From: Bin90 sp965214635 | GTDB lineage: Bacteria > Chloroflexota > Dehalococcoidia > Lucifugimonadales > JADFKI01 | Assembly: GCA_965214635.1 (NCBI GenBank) | Contig: OZ243964.1 | Span: forward strand, 1,364,001-1,428,000 | Length of the DNA: 64,000 nt | Direction: 5' to 3' | Position numbers and translations under genes: made by a program | Shown: piece by piece, positions 33,527-42,900 of the stretch | How positions within the stretch are numbered: the stretch's first letter is position 1 | Layout of the letters: the number at the start of each line of letters is the position of its first letter | Notes under the pieces: model-generated | What the model was told of the DNA's origin: nothing | The model's input: the letters and a program-made list of their open reading frames with translations, nothing else | Databases searched by the model: none

Positions 33527-34066
33527 CTATGCTTCGGCTTCGGCGGGTGAGTTGACGGCGTCGATGTGCCCTTGGAGCACGCGTGCCAGTCCTGCGACGG
33601 GTGCGTTCAGCACATAAACGAGGCTGGACAGCGGCGCGTTCATCTGCCCGAGCAGTCGCGCTACCATCTCGTCCTTGCTTGGCAGGGTGGCAAGATGCTG
33701 CACCTCTTCGCTGCTGAGCACCTTGCCGTCGAGTGCTCCACCCGTAATCTTCAGCTCCGAGCGGTTCTCGCGGATGAAGCCGGATATTATCCGAGCGGGG
33801 TCGGTGGGTTCGCCGTATCCAAGGGCTAATGCGCTCGGGCCTTGGATGATTTCCTTGAGTTCGGACTTGCCTGCGGCGTCTGCGGCAAGGTATGCCAGCG
33901 TGTTCTTGATGACCTTGTAACGGATGTCGTTCTCACGCAGCGAGCGCCGCAGATTGGTTACCTCTGACACCGGCATTCCCGAATAGTCGGTGGATATGAC
34001 TATCGTTGCGCCTTCCAGCCAATCCTTTATGTCTTGCACCGCTTTGATTTTTCTGTCGGTAGGCAC
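33527..34066 (-). CDS. rplJ: 50S ribosomal protein L10
   Basis: A 179-residue base of the L7/L12 stalk, matching L10 along its length (KIKAVQDIKDWLEGATIVISTDYSGMPVSEVTNLRRSLRE). The C-terminal helix that binds L7/L12 dimers (MNAPLSSLVYVLNAPVAGLARVLQGH) is visible. GTG 34066 is chosen because GAGG sits 6 nt upstream; an in-frame TTG at 34078 overlaps that site. A strong hairpin plus U tract at 34111-34140 directly upstream is a candidate L10-leader attenuator. Confidence 0.97.
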   Translation of the reverse strand: MPTDRKIKAVQDIKDWLEGATIVISTDYSGMPVSEVTNLRRSLRENDIRYKVIKNTLAYLAADAAGKSELKEIIQGPSALALGYGEPTDPARIISGFIRENRSELKITGGALDGKVLSSEEVQHLATLPSKDEMVARLLGQMNAPLSSLVYVLNAPVAGLARVLQGHIDAVNSPAEAEA

Positions 34067-34110
34067 GCTTAACCTCAATGCTGTTATTGCCGCCGTGTGC
34101 GCTCGTCGAG

Positions 34111-34140
34111 CAAAAGCCCCGAGGCATGCAGACTCGGGGC
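34111..34140 (-). terminator. terminator/attenuator between rplA and rplJ
   Basis: On the minus strand GCCCCGAG and CTCGGGGC form a perfect stem with a 9-nt loop, followed by TTTT. The rplA-rplJ gap of about 200 nt is typical of an L10 autoregulatory leader, so this is likely a conditional terminator rather than the operon end. Confidence 0.75.
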
Positions 34141-34273
34141 ATCCCGCATTGCGCGGGGATGAGCGGACGCTAGGGGGTGCTCATCGCATATGCCTAGACG
34201 GGCTGGCTAGATTAACTCCGCGCTCGGAGACCCGTTGTCTGCGGCGGTATTTGGTTGTCGTTTTGTGTTTCCT

Positions 34274-34987
34274 CTATTCTACATTAAGGGCTGACACGCC
34301 GGCAACATCCATTTTGATGCTGGGGCCCATTGTGGTGGTGAGGTATGCGGTCTTGATGTACTGACCCTTGATAGCGCTGGGGCGGGCGCGAATGATGTTG
34401 TCCATCAGCACCGAGAGGTTGTCTATCAGCTGCTTGTTCTCGAAGCTGGCTTTGCCTATGGGTGCGTGTATGATAGCGGTGCGGTCGACGCGGTACTCGA
34501 CTCTGCCGAGCTTGGATTCGCGGATAACGCGCGGGAGGTCTTCGGGTTGGACGACGGTGCCGTTGCGAGGGTTGGGCATCAGCCCGCGGCGCCCTAGGAA
34601 TCGCCCCAGCCTACCTATGCGGGGCATCATATCCCGAGTGGCGATGGACACATCGAAATCCACCCAGCCGCCTTCGACATCTCTGATGAGTTCATCGCTG
34701 CCCACGAAGTCGGCGCCCGCTTCTTCTGCGATGGAGACCGCTTCGCCCTGCGTGAACACGGTAACGCGCACATTCTTGCCCACCCCGTGCGGTAGAAGGG
34801 CGACTCCGCGTATCATCTGGTCGGCGTGGCGAGGGTCTGCGCCCGTCCGCAGATGCAGTTCCACCGTTTCATCGAATTTGGCTTTGGCAGCGCCTTTCGC
34901 GAGTGCTATCGCTTCCTCAGGCTGATACTCGAAATCCTTCTCTATTGTGGTAGTGGCGGTGGTATATCGTTTTCCTCGTTTAGCCAT
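34274..34987 (-). CDS. rplA: 50S ribosomal protein L1
   Basis: A 237-residue L1 stalk protein that binds 23S rRNA and, in many bacteria, its own mRNA. The family signature is present: FDETVELHLRTGADPRHADQ, ALLPHGVGKNVRVTVF, and GRLGRFLGRRGLMPNPRNGTV. Start ATG 34987 (MAKRGKRYTTA). It is separated from rplK by 54 bp and from rplJ by an attenuator-like leader. Confidence 0.98.
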   Translation of the reverse strand: MAKRGKRYTTATTTIEKDFEYQPEEAIALAKGAAKAKFDETVELHLRTGADPRHADQMIRGVALLPHGVGKNVRVTVFTQGEAVSIAEEAGADFVGSDELIRDVEGGWVDFDVSIATRDMMPRIGRLGRFLGRRGLMPNPRNGTVVQPEDLPRVIRESKLGRVEYRVDRTAIIHAPIGKASFENKQLIDNLSVLMDNIIRARPSAIKGQYIKTAYLTTTMGPSIKMDVAGVSALNVE

Positions 34988-35041
34988 CTGAAAATCCTAG
35001 TGTGTTCAAGCGGTAGCGGCGGTTATCAGCCCACGGGTGTG

Positions 35042-35464
35042 TTAGCGTACCTCGATGCCCATGCTGCGCGCTGTGCCTTCGATGATGCGCATAGCGCCCT
35101 CCACATCGGCGGCGTTGAGGTCGTTCATCTTCATCTCTGCGATTTCACGCACCTTGTCGCGGGGGATGCGCGCCACTTTTTCGGCGAGGGGGTTGCTGCT
35201 GCCGCGCTCTATGCCGGCGGCTTTGCGGAGCAGGTCGGACGCAGGCGGGCTTTTGGTAACGAAGTTGAACGAGCGGTCTTCGAAGACGGTAATCTCCACG
35301 GGGATGATGTTGCCGGCTTGGGATGCGGTGCGCTCGTTGTACTCTTTGACGAAGCCCATGATGTTGACGCCGTGCTGACCGAGTGCAGGCCCGACTGGCG
35401 GCGCAGGCGTGGCTTTGCCGGCGTCAATTTGGAGCTTGATTATCGTCATTACTTTCTTTGCCAA
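35042..35464 (-). CDS. rplK: 50S ribosomal protein L11
   Basis: A 140-residue protein with the L11 N-terminal PAPPVGPALGQHGVNIMGFVKEYNERT and C-terminal rRNA-binding domain ending GTARSMGIEV. It forms the GTPase-associated centre with L10/L12 and is methylated by PrmA in many bacteria. Start ATG 35464. It lies 100 bp downstream of nusG within the tuf operon. Confidence 0.98.
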   Translation of the reverse strand: MAKKVMTIIKLQIDAGKATPAPPVGPALGQHGVNIMGFVKEYNERTASQAGNIIPVEITVFEDRSFNFVTKSPPASDLLRKAAGIERGSSNPLAEKVARIPRDKVREIAEMKMNDLNAADVEGAMRIIEGTARSMGIEVR

Positions 35465-35564
35465 TTATCCGTCCTTTGGGTTAGCCGCTTCGGGGCGGCT
35501 TGATGGATTATGTTCTGAGGATAGCGCAGCGATGGGTTTCAGGCGGAAGGGGCAGATGCGACGC

Positions 35565-36170
35565 CTAGATGCGTTCCACATGCAGGAAGTCCAACTCTAC
35601 TGGCGTTTCGCGCCCGAAGAAGGACATCAGCACCCGGAGTTTCTGACGGTCGGAATACACTTCGTCCACCACGCCCATGAACTCGGAGAACGGGCCGTCG
35701 GTGATGCGGACACTCTGCCCCTTGGTGAAGCCCACATATGTGCGCGGGCGGTCTGCCGTCTTGAAGCCGAGGATGGTCTGTTCTTCGTGGGTGTCCAACG
35801 GAACGGGATGCTGTCTCTCCCCGCGATCGTCTTCGGACGATATGAAGCCGGTAACGCCCGGGGTTTCGCGCACCACGCGCCATGCTAGCAGGCTCTTTTC
35901 GTCCCATTCGGTGTCTTCCGTGCCCATCAGCATTCTGACGAACACATAGCCGGGGAAGACGCGATGCAAGACCGTCTTGCGCTGGCCGGACTGGATCTCG
36001 ACCTCTTCCTCTTCGGGAACGAAGACCTCGAGGATGCGGTCTTCCATATCCATGTTGATGACGCGCTGCTCGAGGTTGGACTTCACGCGGTTCTCATGCC
36101 CGGAGTAGGAGTGCAGGACATACCAGCGCGGGACGAGTTTCTCTTCCGGCTCTTGGAGTTTGTTCGTCAT
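35565..36170 (-). CDS. nusG: transcription termination/antitermination protein NusG
   Basis: A 201-residue NusG. The NGN domain begins WYVLHSYSGHENRVKSNLEQR and includes VFPGYVFVRM; the C-terminal KOW domain has KGQSVRITDGPFSEFMGVVDEV. It couples RNA polymerase with Rho or ribosomal protein S10. The acidic linker insert (ISSEDDRGERQHPVPLDTHEEQ) is somewhat long. It is 6 bp downstream of secE, as in most bacteria. Confidence 0.98.
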   Translation of the reverse strand: MTNKLQEPEEKLVPRWYVLHSYSGHENRVKSNLEQRVINMDMEDRILEVFVPEEEEVEIQSGQRKTVLHRVFPGYVFVRMLMGTEDTEWDEKSLLAWRVVRETPGVTGFISSEDDRGERQHPVPLDTHEEQTILGFKTADRPRTYVGFTKGQSVRITDGPFSEFMGVVDEVYSDRQKLRVLMSFFGRETPVELDFLHVERI

Positions 36171-36176
36171 TATGCG

Positions 36177-36410
36177 TCAGTTCCCGAGGATGAGTTCAAA
36201 CAGGCGTGAGAAGCCGAGGTCAATCACGCCCAAGATAGCGCCGATGGCGGCGGACACGGCGATGACCATAATGGACAGGCGAAGCGTCTCATCCATCGTG
36301 GGCCAAGTTACCCGACGAAGTTCGGATATGATGTCGCCGACGGCAGCGAAGCGAAGTGCTCGGCGACCGGTGCGGCCTAGGCGTCTTTGTGCGCCGGGGT
36401 TCGTAGCCAT
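36177..36410 (-). CDS. secE: preprotein translocase subunit SecE
   Basis: A 77-residue protein with a basic N-terminus, the conserved amphipathic ISELRRVTWPTMDET and one C-terminal membrane helix (LSIMVIAVSAAIGAILGVIDL). This is the minimal single-helix SecE that clamps SecY. It is 6 bp from both rpmG and nusG, so it is tightly co-transcribed. Confidence 0.96.
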   Translation of the reverse strand: MATNPGAQRRLGRTGRRALRFAAVGDIISELRRVTWPTMDETLRLSIMVIAVSAAIGAILGVIDLGFSRLFELILGN

Positions 36411-36416
36411 CTTGTC

Positions 36417-36584
36417 CTACCTGCCCTCTCTGTGTAGCGTGTGTACGCGGCAGCGCGGACAGAACTTCTTAAGTTCGAGGCGCTTTGGGTCGTTGCGGCG
36501 GTTCTTGGAAGAGTGGTAAGTGCGCTCGCGGCAATCCATGCAAGCGAGGTTGATGATGATGCGGTTTTCCGCTCGTCTAGCCAT
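36417..36584 (-). CDS. rpmG: 50S ribosomal protein L33
   Basis: A 55-residue zinc-ribbon (C+) form of L33: INLACMDCRERTYHSSKNRR and LKKFCPRCRVHTLHREGR, giving two CxxC pairs. Start ATG 36584, stop at 36417, 6 bp before secE. Position between tuf and secE is the common arrangement. A hairpin with a U tract separates it from tuf. Confidence 0.97.
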   Translation of the reverse strand: MARRAENRIIINLACMDCRERTYHSSKNRRNDPKRLELKKFCPRCRVHTLHREGR

Positions 36585-36595
36585 GTTTGTGTCCC

Positions 36596-36631
36596 AAAAC
36601 GGCGGGGCTGTGATGAGCGACCACAGCCCCG
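36596..36631 (-). terminator. hairpin between tuf and rpmG
   Basis: CGGGGCTGTG and CACAGCCCCG pair perfectly around a 9-nt loop and are followed on the minus strand by GCCGTTTTG. It probably reduces read-through from the highly expressed tuf gene into rpmG-secE-nusG. Confidence 0.7.
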
Positions 36632-36648
36632 AATGCTAATTGCGTGTG

Positions 36649-37848
36649 CTAGTCGTTGATCTTGGTGATGACGCCGGAGCCGACGGTGCGCCCGCCCTCG
36701 CGCACTGCGAAGCGGAGTTGCTCGTCTGCGGCAACAGGCGTGATGAGCTTGACATTCATCTCGATGTTGTCGCCGGGCATGACCATCTCCGTGCCGCTCG
36801 GGAGCTGGATCTCCCCGGTCACATCCGTGGTCCGGATGAAGAACTGCGGCTTGTAGCCGTTGAAGAACGGGGTGTGTCGCCCGCCTTCGTCTTTGCTCAA
36901 CACATACACCTGCGCCTCGTAGTCCTTGTGCGGCAGTATGCTGCCGGGGGCTGCGAGCACCTGTCCGCGCTCGACTTCGGTGCGGTCTATGCCGCGCAGC
37001 AGCACGCCGACCGCATCGCCCGGCTCGGCTTCGTCCATCAGCTTGTGGAACATCTCCACGCCGGTAACGGTGGTGGTGGTGGTGTCTTTGATGCCCACGA
37101 TTTCCACTTGGTCGCCGACTTTGACCAAGCCCTTCTCTACGCGCCCGGTTACGACCGTGCCGCGCCCCTTGATGCTGAACACATCTTCGATGGGCATCAA
37201 GAACGGCTGGTCTCTGGGCCTGTCGGGAACCGGGATGTACTCATCTACGGCGTCCATAAGCTCCCAGATGCCCTTGCCCCACTCGGAGTCGCGGCTGTTG
37301 TCATCGGATTCGAGTGCGTTGAGTGCGCTCACCTGAACGATGGGGATGTTGTCGCCATCGAAGCCGTACTCGGACAGCAGCTCGCGGAGTTCAAGCTCCA
37401 CCAGTTCTAGCAGCTCTTCGTCGTCCATCATGTCCACCTTGTTAAGGGCGACGACGATGGCGGGGACTTCCACCTGACGAGCGAGCAGGATATGTTCGCG
37501 GGTCTGCGGCATTGCGCCGTCGGGTGCGCTGACCACGAGGATAGCGCCGTCCATCTGCGCTGCGCCGGTAATCATATTCTTGATGTAGTCGGCGTGGCCT
37601 GGGCAGTCCACATGGGCGTAGTGCCGGCCGTCGGTCTCGTATTCCACATGCTGGATCGCTATGGTAACGCCCCGTTCCTTCTCTTCGGGGGCGTTGTCGA
37701 TGCTGTCGAATGCCCTGAAGTCGGCAAGCCCGGCATCGCTCAGCACCTTGGTGATGGCAGCAGTTAGCGTGGTTTTGCCGTGGTCAACATGCCCAATCGT
37801 TCCAACATTGACATGGGGTTTTGTTCGCTCGAACCTCTGTTTAGCCAT
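36649..37848 (-). CDS. tuf: translation elongation factor Tu
   Basis: A 399-residue GTPase that delivers aminoacyl-tRNA to the ribosome. G1 is GHVDHGKTTLT, G3 is DCPGHADY, G4 is NKVDM, and the domain 2 and 3 signatures and the C-terminal REGGRTVGSGVI are all present. Start ATG 37848 (MAKQRFERTKPHVNVGTIGH). It is transcribed directly after three tRNA genes from the promoter at 38363-38391, an arrangement also seen for tufB of E. coli. Confidence 0.99.
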   Translation of the reverse strand: MAKQRFERTKPHVNVGTIGHVDHGKTTLTAAITKVLSDAGLADFRAFDSIDNAPEEKERGVTIAIQHVEYETDGRHYAHVDCPGHADYIKNMITGAAQMDGAILVVSAPDGAMPQTREHILLARQVEVPAIVVALNKVDMMDDEELLELVELELRELLSEYGFDGDNIPIVQVSALNALESDDNSRDSEWGKGIWELMDAVDEYIPVPDRPRDQPFLMPIEDVFSIKGRGTVVTGRVEKGLVKVGDQVEIVGIKDTTTTTVTGVEMFHKLMDEAEPGDAVGVLLRGIDRTEVERGQVLAAPGSILPHKDYEAQVYVLSKDEGGRHTPFFNGYKPQFFIRTTDVTGEIQLPSGTEMVMPGDNIEMNVKLITPVAADEQLRFAVREGGRTVGSGVITKIND

Positions 37849-37870
37849 TCCTGCTTTCTTCCTCCAGATG

Positions 37871-37946
37871 TGGAGCCCTCAAGCAGACTCGAACTGCTGA
37901 CCTCGTTCTTACCAAGAACGCGCTCTACCTTCTGAGCTATGAGGGC
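37871..37946 (-). tRNA. tRNA-Thr (GGT)
   Basis: Reads GCCCTCA...TGAGGGC on the minus strand, anticodon loop TTGGTAA (GGT), GTTCGAGTC T-loop, encoded CCA. Last tRNA before tuf (22-nt gap). Confidence 0.97.
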
Positions 37947-38009
37947 CGGCTTGAATGTGTTGGTTTCCTGAAATTAAACGATGGTTTAGTGTTGCAGTGA
38001 ATGCGATGA

Positions 38010-38096
38010 TGGTGGAGGGAGCAGGATTCGAACCTGCGTAGCCCTGTGGGCGCCAGATTTACAGTCTGGTGGATTTAGCCACTCTCCCATCCCTCC
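38010..38096 (-). tRNA. tRNA-Tyr (GTA)
   Basis: Class II tRNA with a long variable arm. The anticodon loop CTGTAAA (GTA) is closed by CCAGA/TCTGG, the acceptor is GGAGGGA, discriminator A, CCA encoded. Confidence 0.97.
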
Positions 38097-38216
38097 GGGC
38101 GTTGCGCATATCCGTTTCAGTGTATCACAGCACAGGCTGTCAGTCATCTGAATGCGACACAGCGGCGCACTGCCTACACGATGGCGCCGCAAGCATCTGC
38201 AACGGACGAATCGGAC

Positions 38217-38290
38217 AGCCCCAGAGGGGACTCGAACCCACTAACCTGCCGATTACAAATCGGCTGCGCTGCCTGTTGCGCCACTGGGGC
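38217..38290 (-). tRNA. tRNA-Thr (TGT)
   Basis: Acceptor GCCCCAG pairs with CTGGGGC. The anticodon loop is TTTGTAA (TGT), discriminator U, and no CCA is encoded, unlike the other four tRNAs here. First gene of the tRNA-tuf operon. Confidence 0.95.
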
Positions 38291-38362
38291 ACGCTGCGCT
38301 TGCGACCCTTATGACAATTCGGCTCGCAGACATCTGAATGACGCTAACCAAACGCTTCCTAT

Positions 38363-38391
38363 ATTGTAACTAATGCGATATTTTCGGTCAA
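38363..38391 (-). promoter_or_regulatory. promoter of the tRNA-tuf-ribosomal protein operon
   Basis: On the minus strand TTGACC (38391-38386), exactly 17 nt, then TACAAT (38368-38363). Both hexamers match at 5 of 6 positions. It lies about 70 nt before tRNA-Thr (TGT) and is A+T-rich upstream. Confidence 0.8.
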
Positions 38392-38541
38392 TATAATTTT
38401 CCACAGCATTAGCCCCGCGCACTGTACCTGTATCAGGCGCTAATCGGCGCTTGCGACGGAATGGCAGGGCCGCTGCGGGAACTGGTCAGCAAGTCTTTTG
38501 GAGCGTATATATGGCGTATATGTATTGTATAAGGTGGTGGG

Positions 38542-39735
38542 TTAGCGCTCCATTAGCTGGCGCTGCGCCTCGCTGCGGATGATGTCGTACACATCTTGCA
38601 GGGGCAAGTTGCGTTCCAGCGCTGCGCTGCGTGCATCCTCGTACTCCGGGGACACGCTGACGACCACGCCGTCCAAGCGCTTGAGTTTCACTGCCACATT
38701 GCCCACGGGCGTATCGATGCGCTGCACTTGGCGCTGCGCCTCTATGCGTTCGAGCGGGCGCACCCGCACGCCCAGCGTAGTGGTCTCCCGCATTATCAGT
38801 GCGACGGCGTCTGCCTCGTCGCCCGCAGACACGATGACGCTCAGCATCGTTGCCGGGCGGTTCTTCTTCATCTGTATTGGCGTGAACCACACATCGCGCG
38901 CGCCGGCGGCGAACAGCCTCTCTTGCACATAGCCAAGCAGCTCGCCGTTCATATCGTCTATGTTCGTTTCGATGAGTTTCACGCCACTGGCATAGGGCGC
39001 TTGCTGGGTTTCGCCCAGCCACAGCGCCAGCGCATTGGGGTACTGCTGCGGGTTGCGCGTGCCCAGCCCGTAGCCGATGCGCCTCACGCTCAGTGTGGGC
39101 TGCGTGAACTCGGCGAGCGTGGTCAGGATGGCGGCGCCGGTTGGGGTTACCATTTCGCCGGTGTTGTGGGCGTTGTTGGGCGCGGGCGCTACGGGCGCAT
39201 TGGCTATCTCAAAGAGCGCCGCCGTAGCGGGAGCGGGAACCGGGAGCAGCCCATGCTCGGAGCGCACCACGCCAGACCCCGCCGGGAACGGCGAGCAGTG
39301 CACGGCGTCCACACTGAGCATGTGCAAGCCCGCTACGCTGCCCACAACATCCACGAGCGTGTCGAGCGTGCCGAGTTCGTGCAGGTGCGTTTCGTCCGGG
39401 GTAGTGCCGTGCACCTTCGCCTCTGCCTCAGCCAGCCTGCGAAAGATGGCGCAGCTGCGTTCAACTACGCTATCAGGCAACCCGGAGGCTTGGGTGATGT
39501 CCACGAAGTCCCGAATGGCGTGGGATCTGCGGGCGCGCTCGTCCAGCTGCACCACGAGATGCGTGCCATCGAGGCCGCCGCGCTGCGCCCGCTGTGCGGC
39601 AAGCGTATAGCCTTCTGCTCGCAGGCTTGCAAGCGCTCTCCGCAGGTCGTCCAAGGGCAAGCCGGCGTCTAGCAGCGCGCTCAATATCATGTCCCCGCTT
39701 GCGCCGCCGATGCACTGAAAATATGCGCTCGTCAA
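38542..39735 (-). CDS. larC: nickel insertion protein LarC (NPN cofactor synthesis)
   Basis: A 397-residue LarC (former DUF111), the CTP-dependent cyclometallase that inserts nickel into the pincer cofactor used by LarA. The N-terminal YFQCIGGASGDMILSALLDAGL and the DETHLHELGTLDTLVDVVGS motif are characteristic; the C-terminal half includes LIETNIDDMNGELLGYV and MKKNRPATML. In Lactobacillus larC needs a programmed frameshift, while here it is one continuous frame. It is divergent from the methyltransferase gene and upstream of the tRNA-tuf promoter, away from larA. Confidence 0.94.
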   Translation of the reverse strand: MTSAYFQCIGGASGDMILSALLDAGLPLDDLRRALASLRAEGYTLAAQRAQRGGLDGTHLVVQLDERARRSHAIRDFVDITQASGLPDSVVERSCAIFRRLAEAEAKVHGTTPDETHLHELGTLDTLVDVVGSVAGLHMLSVDAVHCSPFPAGSGVVRSEHGLLPVPAPATAALFEIANAPVAPAPNNAHNTGEMVTPTGAAILTTLAEFTQPTLSVRRIGYGLGTRNPQQYPNALALWLGETQQAPYASGVKLIETNIDDMNGELLGYVQERLFAAGARDVWFTPIQMKKNRPATMLSVIVSAGDEADAVALIMRETTTLGVRVRPLERIEAQRQVQRIDTPVGNVAVKLKRLDGVVVSVSPEYEDARSAALERNLPLQDVYDIIRSEAQRQLMER

Positions 39736-39845
39736 TGTCGTTCCTTATATACCTACTTTATCCCAATATACTCCGCACACATCGAGCAGAGAAATCGCCC
39801 GCACAGGCATTTTGCTACGCTCAAATGATAGAGATTTCGCTGATA

Positions 39846-39867
39846 TGCGTCAATTCAGGTTGACGCA
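39846..39867. promoter_or_regulatory. operator-like inverted repeat upstream of the methyltransferase gene
   Basis: TGCGTCAA and TTGACGCA form a perfect 8-bp inverted repeat with a 6-bp spacer. The right arm contains TTGACG (39860-39865), a plausible -35 with an AAAATA -10 18 nt downstream, so a bound protein would block transcription of the restriction locus starting at 39961. Confidence 0.55.
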
Positions 39868-39960
39868 GAGAACCTGTTCCACGAAAATACAGCCCATCCA
39901 AGCCGAACCCAACGCTGTGCGCTTGCGGGACGAACTTGCAGTGCTATCCCATCGAAAGCA

Positions 39961-42900
39961 ATGGCGTTATCCCAAAAAGTCGAGACCCCGATGACCATAG
40001 CGAATCTTCAAGACCGCCGTAAGCTTGCCCAAGACCTGCTGGAGGCAATGGCTTCGCAGCCGAGCGCAGAGCACCCCGACACATTGCGAACGCTCGCCGC
40101 TCGCGTGCTGGGGTTTACGCCCAGTATCAGCGGCTCTGTCATCGCTGTTGACGATAAGCAGCAACTGCCGACCACTGCTGCCGTCATTGGAAGATTGACC
40201 GACAAGTTCGGGCCAGACTATGTGGCTGTCAGTTTCGACCTATCCTCACGCCAAGATGCCGGTTCGCGCGACTACATCACCTTGTTTCAGGTGCAGGCTG
40301 CCAACGAGGTTGTGCAGCGTTATGTTATGCAGCGTTACGCGGGCGGCGAGTGTTTGCCGTTGCTGATTTTCACCTTACCCAACGGGAGCGGCGTGCAGTT
40401 CGTTACCGGGCAGCCATCTCCGAGCGACCACTACCGACTCCAAGACATCACCCGAGTTACCGCCTACTGGAACAGCGCCAATCGCACGGCGCTGGGCTGC
40501 TTGGACCAAGTGGGCAGCGCTATCGCCGCCGGCGATGTCCCTAATCAAGCCTTTCGAGACGGGTTCAACATCCAGCCCATCACGGATGAGTTCTTCAAGG
40601 ACTACAAGGCTGCTTACGACAGCGCTTTGGCTCGCCTGTCCCTCGAAATGGAGCAGACCGATGCGGGGCAGTTTACGCAGACGCTGTTCAACCGCTTGCT
40701 GTTCATCCACTTCGTCAGCCGCAAGGGCTGGCTAGAGTTCAACGGCGACACCGATTACCTCAACGCCCTGTGGCGGGATTACAAAGCAGACGCCGACCAG
40801 ACCAATTTCTACATCAGCCGTTTGGCTATCCTGTTCACCTCCGGTCTCAACAACCCCCAATCATTAGATCTGACACGCGACAACCCGGCGATGCGCGCCA
40901 CCATCGGCAAAGTGCCTTTCCTCAATGGCGGCTTGTTCGAAGAGACCGAGCTGGACATCCGCGCCCGCAAAGGCGAGTTCACCGTTCCTGACGACATCAT
41001 CGAGCCGCTGCTCACCGACCTGTTCCAGCGCTACAATTTCACCGTGATGGAGTCCACGCCGCTGGACACCGAGGTGGCGGTTGACCCCGAGATGCTGGGC
41101 AAGCTGTTCGAGGAGACGGTCAACGAGCGGCACAGCAATGGCGCATACTACACCCCGCGCCCGGTGGTGGCGTTCATGTGCCGCGAGGCAATCAAGGGAT
41201 ACATTAGCGACAAGCGCATCGACGGACTGGACAGCGGCAAAATCTCGGCTCTAATTGACCAGCGCAACCTGCGCGACCTCACGGCGCAGCAGGCGCTGGA
41301 AATCGCCATGGCAGTGGCGAACATGAAGGCTATGGACCCAGCCTGTGGCTCGGGCGCATTCCTGCTGGGGATGCTGCAGGAAATCCTCGCCCTCAATGAC
41401 AGCCTGTTCAAAGTGGGGAACACGCCGGATACGCTGTATCAGCAGAAGCTGAACATCATCACCAACAACCTCTATGGCGCAGACAGGGACGCTCTTGCCG
41501 TCAGCACCGCCATGCTCAGGCTGTGGCTCAGCCTCGCCGTGGATTACGAGGGCGAGGATGCGCCGGAGCCTCTGCCCAACCTAGACTTGAAGCTGGTGGT
41601 CGGAGACGCCATCGCAGGGCCCGACCCGCAGCAGCTCGACCTAACGCTGGCAAGCATCGTCAACAGCGGCTTGCAACAGGACATCGCTGCCTACACCACC
41701 GCCTACGGACAGCAAAAGGCGACGCTGAAATCGCGCGTGAACCACACCAAGTCGCAGCTCCGCAATAACCTGCAAGGCGCAGCGCCGGAGGGCGTGGTGG
41801 AATGGCGCATCGACTTCGCCGATGTGATGCTGAACGGCGGCTTCGACATCGTCATCGCTAACCCGCCGTATGTGCGGCAAGAGAAAATCACGTCGAAAGC
41901 CTACAAGACTGCGCTCGTCAAGCAGTACGCCACTGCGGCATCGGCACGCTCTGACCTGTACTGCTATTTCTATTCGCGTGGGCTGCAGCTGCTTCGAGAC
42001 GGCGGGATGCATGTGTTCGTCTGTTCCAACAGCTGGCTGGATGTGGGCTATGGAGCGAAATTGCAGGAACACTTGCTCCGAAACGCCCATGTGCAGGTCA
42101 TCTACGAAAGCGCATTGGAGCGGCAGTTCGCCACCGCCGACATCAACACCGTCATCAGCGTCATCCAAAAAACCAGCGACCCTGCTGACGACGATGCCAC
42201 GCGGTTCGTGTCCCTGCGGGCGAAGTTTGACGATGCCCTGTCCGACGCAAGCAAGCGGCGAGAGATCGTCCGCACCCGTGAGAGCCTGCGCGCTGCGGGA
42301 ATGAGCGGGCGCAAGTTCGTTGGCGACAAGTGGGGCGGCAAGTACCTGCGCGCGCCGAACATATACCACACCATCATCAACAACTACGGCGACCGGCTGG
42401 TACGGCTAGGCGATGTGGCAACGGTACGGTTTGGTATCAAGACAGGCGCCAACGCCTTCTTTTACCTGACACCGGAGCGCATCGCAGAGTTCGGCATCGA
42501 GGCGGAGTACTGCTTGCCGGTGATGGCATCGCCGCAAGAGTCGCGCCGTCTCACCCCCCCCCCCGAACGCAAGTTCTAGGCGCATCTTCATGTGCCATGC
42601 TGAGAAGAGCGCCCTGACTGGCACAGGCGCACTGGCGTACATAGAATGGGGCGAAGAGCAGGGCTACCACACGCGGAGCAGCACCGCCGCACGCCGCCGC
42701 TGGTATGACCTCGGAAAGCGAGATGCCACGCAGTTGGTAACGAACTATGTCATAAACACAACTGCTAGAACATACTACTTCCCTAATGGCTGTCTAGTCC
42801 CCAATGTGTTTCATACAACACAGAGTAATGACAACCTGCCGCTTCAACTTTGCAGCGTCTTGAACTCAACACTAGCTCAACTCATCATAAACATGTCAGG

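Noticed and set aside
38542..39735. Programmed frameshift in larC as in Lactobacillus
   Set aside because: The gene is one continuous frame from start to stop.
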